9,838 nt of DNA from Thermodesulfovibrionia bacterium (GTDB taxonomy: Bacteria > Nitrospirota > Thermodesulfovibrionia > UBA6902), in the NCBI GenBank assembly GCA_947258735.1, contig CAMYJJ010000104.1, positions 1 to 9,838 on the forward strand, in the 5' to 3' direction. Within the stretch, counting starts at the first letter, position 1. Each line of letters begins with the position of its first letter. This document shows, in pieces, positions 6,553 through 9,838 of this stretch. The notes under the pieces are model-generated. The model made no database searches, was not told the origin of the DNA, and worked only from the letters and a program-made list of their open reading frames with translations. Position numbers and translations under genes: made by a program.

Positions 6553-6894
6553 ATGGAAGATAGAAGACGTCCTTTGTTTATGATCGGGGTGGTATGCGAG
6601 ATGTTTAACATCCATCCCCAGACCTTACGGATTTACGAAAAGGAAGGGCTGCTTCATCCGCAGCGGTCCGGGGGCGCAAGAATATATTCACATGAGGACC
6701 TGGAACAGATACGCATGATACTGAACCTTACCAAGGAGCTGGGGGTCAACCGGGCAGGCGTGGATATCATTTTGAGAATGAGAAGACGTTTTGAAGCCTT
6801 ACAGTGTGAAATGGAACATATGATGGATCATCTCGAAGGAGATATTAAACGAAAGTTCAGAAAACGAATCAAAGATGTATTTGAGGAAGACTAG
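6553..6894 (+). CDS. hspR: MerR-family heat-shock repressor HspR
   Basis: A 113-residue DNA-binding protein. The winged helix-turn-helix occupies about residues 8-75: FMIGVVCEMFNIHPQTLRIYEKEGLLHPQR, then GGARIYSHEDLEQI, then LTKELGVNRAGVDIIL. The HPQTLR-YEKEGLL-P-R signature and the 'GVN.AGV..IL' block fit HspR better than metal-sensing MerR proteins, and no metal-binding cysteine cluster follows. The tail (about 75-113) is a charged helix suited to dimerisation. In known systems HspR binds HAIR sites at dnaK, clpB and its own operon, with DnaK as co-repressor. Here it lies between dnaJ and clpB, and a HAIR-like repeat covers the dnaJ promoter, so it probably represses its own operon. The start ATG at 6553 has only a weak upstream purine stretch (AGGATTGAGAGA). 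Met10 is an alternative but would trim the first helix. Confidence 0.88.
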   Translation: MEDRRRPLFMIGVVCEMFNIHPQTLRIYEKEGLLHPQRSGGARIYSHEDLEQIRMILNLTKELGVNRAGVDIILRMRRRFEALQCEMEHMMDHLEGDIKRKFRKRIKDVFEED

Positions 6895-6924
6895 TTCTAA
6901 GTTATTTATTTTAGTTTAATAGCA

Positions 6925-6985
6925 GTTCAAAGTTGTTAAGTTTTTAGTTGATCCATTAATGAAGTGTTTTTATACAATTTTGAAC
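6925..6985. promoter_or_regulatory. Inverted repeat and candidate weak promoter upstream of clpB
   Basis: GTTCAAAGTTG (6925-6935) and CAATTTTGAAC (6975-6985) are inverted copies with 10 of 11 bases matching, 39 bases apart. Between and within them lie TTGATC (6948-6953) and, after 17 bases, TATACA (6971-6976), a weak sigma70-like pair overlapping the right arm. If used, transcription would start near 6983, downstream of the GTG at 6964 and upstream of the ATG at 7006. No HAIR sequence is visible here. A chance origin in this AT-rich spacer is possible. Confidence 0.33.
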
Positions 6986-6995
6986 CTGTAGTTTT

Positions 6996-7000
6996 GGAGG
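6996..7000 (+). promoter_or_regulatory. Ribosome binding site that sets the clpB start
   Basis: GGAGG at 6996-7000 is followed by two adjacent in-frame ATGs, at 7003 and 7006. The spacing is 2 bases to the first and 5 to the second, so 7006 is favoured. It gives the usual ClpB beginning [14 protein letters not shown] longer GTG start at 6964 would put this site inside the coding sequence. Confidence 0.72.
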
Positions 7001-7005
7001 AAATG

Positions 7006-9627
7006 ATGAGACCAGATAAATTTACTACAAAAAGCCAGGAGGCGATTCAAAAGGCCCAGGATCTGGCACAACATAAAGGAAACCAGCAGGTTGATGTTGA
7101 ACATCTGCTGTCAGTTTTAATAGAAGAAGGCATAGCTCTTGAAATTCTCAAATCTCTTGGCACGGATATTAATGAATTGAGGAAAGAGATCAATGCTGAA
7201 CTTGATAAAATGCCCAAGGTGCTTGGTTCATCGCCCATAGGTCAGTTGTATGTAACCCAGGAACTGAAAAATGTATTTGAATCTGCCATGAAAGAAGCAG
7301 AACACCTGCAGGATGAATATGTAAGTGTAGAACACCTGCTTCTGGGTATCATAAAGACAAAAAACAGGGCTGAAAAAATACTGAAAAAGCTCGGTCTGAC
7401 AGATGACAGGATTCTTGCCTCAATGCAGGACATCAGGGGCTGTCAGCGAGTTACCGATCCTGAGCCGGAAGATAAATACCAGGCGCTGAAGAAATATGCA
7501 AAAGACCTGACCGACCTCGCAAAAAAGGGGAAACTTGACCCAGTTATCGGAAGAGATGAAGAAATACGAAGGGTCATTCAGGTCCTGTCAAGGAGAACTA
7601 AAAACAATCCTGTAGTTATCGGAGAGCCGGGTGTTGGGAAAACAGCACTTGCCGAGGGCCTTGCTCATCGCATCACCTCAGGCGATGTGCCCCAGAGCCT
7701 CAAAAATAAAAGGGTTGTTTCGCTTGATATGGGTTCCCTTGTTGCAGGGGCAAAATTCAGGGGAGAGTTTGAAGACAGGTTAAAGGCCGTATTAAGGGAA
7801 ATAGAGGAAGCCCAGGGAAGCATTATCCTGTTTATTGATGAACTGCATACCGTAGTTGGCGCAGGTGCTGCAGAAGGGGCGATTGATGCGTCCAATATGC
7901 TCAAACCGGCACTGGCAAGGGGTGATCTCAGATGTGTAGGCGCTACCACCCTTGCAGAATACAGAAAGTATATTGAAAAAGACGCTGCACTTGAAAGAAG
8001 GTTTCAACCTGTTATGGTGCAGGAGCCGAGTGTCGAAGACACCATATCCATACTGCGTGGTTTAAAAGAACGGTATGAAGTCCATCATGGCGTCCGGATC
8101 AAGGATACGGCCCTGGTTTCTGCGGCAGTGCTTAGTCACCGATATATATCAGACAGGTTCCTGCCGGACAAGGCAATCGACCTGATTGATGAATCAGCTT
8201 CCAGGCTCAAAATGGAAATAGACAGCATGCCTGTTGAACTTGATGAGCTGGAGAGAAAGCTCAGGCAGCTGGAGATCGAAAAACAGGCAGTGATGAAAGA
8301 AAGTGATGATGCATCGAAGGACAGGCTTGAGCTGATCAAAAAAGAGATATCAGCATTGGCTGAAAAAAGAGATGTCATGAAATCACAGTGGCTTAATGAA
8401 AAAGAGGGTATCAGCAAGATTAGTTCCATTAAGGAGGAACTTGAGCATACGAAAATAGAAGCAGACAAGGCTGAACGGGAAGGTGACCTCAACAGGGCAT
8501 CTGAACTGAAATATGGAAAACTTCCTGATCTTCAAAAAGCGCTGGAAGTAGAAAATGCACGGGTATTGGAGCAGGATGGGACTGGCAAATTATTAAAGGA
8601 AGAGGTCGATGAAGAAGACATAGCTGAAGTAGTGTCTAAATGGACAGGCATCCCTGTCAGTAAAATGCTGGAAGGTGAAGTGGAAAAACTCCTGCATATG
8701 GAGGACAGGCTGAGCCAACGGGTCGTTGGACAGCAGGAAGCTGTCAAGTCTGTATCAGATGCGGTGCGCAGGGCAAGGGCAGGAATTCAGGATCCGAATA
8801 AACCGATCGGCTCATTCATATTTCTCGGCCCTACAGGAGTGGGGAAGACAGAACTTGCTCGTGCCCTGGCAGAGTTTATGTTTGATGAAGAGGACGCTAT
8901 GATCCGGATCGATATGTCTGAATACCAGGAACGGCATACCGTATCCAGACTGATCGGAGCGCCTCCGGGTTACGTGGGATATGATGAGGGAGGACAGCTC
9001 ACGGAGGCCGTCAGAAGAAAGCCCTATACTGTTATTTTGTTTGACGAGATCGAAAAGGCACATCCCGAGGTGTTTAATGTTCTGCTTCAGCTCCTTGATG
9101 ACGGCAGATTGACCGACGGTCATGGTCGCACGGTTGACTTCAGAAACACCGTAGTGATCATGACATCAAATATAGGAAGCCAGCATATCCAGGACATGCT
9201 GTCCGAATGGACAGAGGAAGTGCAGATCCGCAAAGGCGTCATGGAAGACCTCAAGGCCTTTTTCAAACCTGAATTTCTCAACAGGGTGGATGACATCATT
9301 ATTTTTCATGGCCTGAACAAGGAACTCCTGAAACAGATCGTTGACATACAGATCAACAGGATGAAGAGCTATTTAAAAGACAGGCATGTTGATCTTGAGC
9401 TGAGTGACAGTGCAAAGGCACATTTGGCTGAAACCGGGTATGACCCCCTGTATGGCGCACGGCCGCTCAAGAGGGCAATACAGAATGAAATCCTCAATCC
9501 CCTGGCATCCCGGCTTCTTGAGGGAGCATTTAAAACCGGAGATATCATCACCGTAGATATTGATAATGGCAACGTGGTCTTCAGCAGAAAGAAAACTGGC
9601 AGCAAAGAGGAAGCAACTGCGCATTAA
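7006..9627 (+). CDS. clpB: ATP-dependent disaggregase ClpB (Hsp100)
   Basis: An 873-residue AAA+ protein that, as a cytoplasmic hexamer with DnaK-DnaJ-GrpE, extracts proteins from aggregates by threading them through its pore. The domains are complete: Clp N-domain (about 1-150, two repeats, [13 protein letters not shown] and [13 protein letters not shown]); first AAA+ with Walker A GEPGVGKT (206-213), pore loop GAKFRGEFE (Phe for the usual Tyr) and Walker B D278-E279; long coiled-coil middle domain (about 405-520), which marks ClpB and separates it from ClpA/ClpC; second AAA+ with Walker A GPTGVGKT (608-615), pore loop GYVGYDEGG, Walker B D680-E681, and the C-terminal [11 protein letters not shown]. 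No ClpP-docking IGF/IGL-type loop was noticed. The start is ATG 7006, chosen for the GGAGG site and family N-terminus; ATG 7003 or GTG 6964 would add 1 or 14 residues. Read-through from dnaJ-hspR is plausible, and a weak local promoter is possible. Confidence 0.96.
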   Translation: MRPDKFTTKSQEAIQKAQDLAQHKGNQQVDVEHLLSVLIEEGIALEILKSLGTDINELRKEINAELDKMPKVLGSSPIGQLYVTQELKNVFESAMKEAEHLQDEYVSVEHLLLGIIKTKNRAEKILKKLGLTDDRILASMQDIRGCQRVTDPEPEDKYQALKKYAKDLTDLAKKGKLDPVIGRDEEIRRVIQVLSRRTKNNPVVIGEPGVGKTALAEGLAHRITSGDVPQSLKNKRVVSLDMGSLVAGAKFRGEFEDRLKAVLREIEEAQGSIILFIDELHTVVGAGAAEGAIDASNMLKPALARGDLRCVGATTLAEYRKYIEKDAALERRFQPVMVQEPSVEDTISILRGLKERYEVHHGVRIKDTALVSAAVLSHRYISDRFLPDKAIDLIDESASRLKMEIDSMPVELDELERKLRQLEIEKQAVMKESDDASKDRLELIKKEISALAEKRDVMKSQWLNEKEGISKISSIKEELEHTKIEADKAEREGDLNRASELKYGKLPDLQKALEVENARVLEQDGTGKLLKEEVDEEDIAEVVSKWTGIPVSKMLEGEVEKLLHMEDRLSQRVVGQQEAVKSVSDAVRRARAGIQDPNKPIGSFIFLGPTGVGKTELARALAEFMFDEEDAMIRIDMSEYQERHTVSRLIGAPPGYVGYDEGGQLTEAVRRKPYTVILFDEIEKAHPEVFNVLLQLLDDGRLTDGHGRTVDFRNTVVIMTSNIGSQHIQDMLSEWTEEVQIRKGVMEDLKAFFKPEFLNRVDDIIIFHGLNKELLKQIVDIQINRMKSYLKDRHVDLELSDSAKAHLAETGYDPLYGARPLKRAIQNEILNPLASRLLEGAFKTGDIITVDIDNGNVVFSRKKTGSKEEATAH

Positions 9628-9649
9628 AGCAAGGGGGCACATCCCTAGC

Positions 9650-9680
9650 TGCAGTTGTTTTTCAAATTAAAATAACTGCA
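9650..9680 (+). terminator. Hairpin downstream of clpB, possible terminator
   Basis: TGCAGTTGTTTT (9650-9661) and AAAATAACTGCA (9669-9680) form a 12-pair stem with one G-U wobble and a 7-base loop, 22 bases after the clpB stop. This is the strongest stem in the flank. The bases that follow (CCCCGGGAA) are not a T-run, so it lacks the second half of a classical intrinsic terminator. It may instead act as a 3'-end stabiliser. Confidence 0.5.
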
Positions 9681-9745
9681 CCCCGGGAATACTCCAAAGA
9701 TTTTGTGAAATGTATATGCCTACCCCCAGAGACTACTAAAAGAAT

Positions 9746-9766
9746 CGTGAAAAATTCCTTTTCACG
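9746..9766. repeat. Short perfect hairpin near right edge
   Basis: CGTGAAAA (9746-9753) and TTTTCACG (9759-9766) are perfect inverted copies around a 5-base ATTCC loop. No T-run follows. It could be part of an operator, or of the end of an element continuing past the window. Confidence 0.45.
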
Positions 9767-9838
9767 TAATAGGGTGCGTTTTGGCTTGACAATGAACCTT
9801 TAAATGGGTAACACCACCCAGAATCGCATCTATACCTT

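Larger units (their letters stand above)
9628..9838. other. Non-coding right edge after clpB
   Basis: No protein gene, tRNA or rRNA was recognised in these 211 bases on either strand; stops occur in all frames considered. Contents are the hairpin at 9650-9680, a second hairpin at 9746-9766, a TTGACA at 9786-9791 without a convincing -10 partner, and a small TGGGT/ACCCA inverted repeat at 9805-9820. The segment could lead into a gene or mobile element beyond the edge. Confidence 0.5.

Noticed and set aside
6964..7005. Longer clpB starting at GTG 6964
   Set aside because: The added residues ([14 protein letters not shown]) do not resemble ClpB. A strong GGAGG lies just before ATG 7006, and the family N-terminus begins with MRPDKFT.
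6895..7005. HAIR operator upstream of clpB
   Set aside because: No CTTGA-N-TCAAG pair with suitable spacing is present. The inverted repeat there has different arms and a 39-base gap.
9690..9838. Start of another gene or transposase at the right edge
   Set aside because: Short translations on both strands hit stops quickly and show no recognisable motif; the segment is too short to judge.
1..9838. CRISPR array, tRNA or rRNA gene
   Set aside because: No regularly spaced direct repeats and no tRNA- or rRNA-like segments were seen on reading through the window.

Overview
This window is an ordinary chromosomal segment of a moderately AT-rich bacterium. It carries seven apparently intact protein genes, one decayed transposase at the left edge, and a compact heat-shock locus on the right. 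An HspR-type repressor beside a full-length dnaJ and clpB, a rSAM/selenodomain-associated transferase, and a stand-alone trpF together suggest an uncultivated Gram-negative lineage such as Nitrospirota or a deltaproteobacterial relative. That placement is an inference from gene content and is weak. No CRISPR array, toxin-antitoxin pair, phage module, rRNA or tRNA was recognised.

Left part (1-958): the remains of a DDE/integrase-core transposase. It enters from beyond the left edge and is broken by three frame changes and an internal deletion. Its last codons share a 24-base exact match with the J-domain part of dnaJ 4.5 kb away. A short AT-rich spacer follows.

Middle (959-5082): a minus-strand gene for a cytoplasmic phosphodiesterase/nucleotide pyrophosphatase-like enzyme of the alkaline phosphatase superfamily. 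A 200-base divergent spacer separates it from a plus-strand pair in which trpF (tryptophan synthesis) overlaps by 8 bases a ClsB-type cardiolipin synthase/phospholipase D gene. A TIGR04282/DUF2064 nucleotidyl- or glycosyltransferase-like gene comes next.

Right part (5083-9838): dnaJ, hspR and clpB, all on the plus strand. A near-consensus sigma70 promoter (TTGACA, 17-base spacer, TATGAT) lies before dnaJ. Its -35 box and spacer are covered by an inverted repeat with the geometry of an HspR operator (HAIR), CTTGACA-N7-TATCAAG. The simplest model is that HspR represses dnaJ and, by read-through, its own gene and possibly clpB. DnaJ would deliver aggregated clients to DnaK (encoded elsewhere), which works with the ClpB disaggregase. 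An 81-base palindromic repeat sits between dnaJ and hspR and an inverted repeat precedes clpB, so the three genes may not form one simple transcript. The 211 bases after clpB hold two hairpins and no recognisable gene.

I found no convincing new multi-gene system. The points most worth checking are the HAIR-like operator on a dnaJ-hspR-clpB locus without dnaK, the dnaJ/transposase sequence match, and the palindromic repeat.
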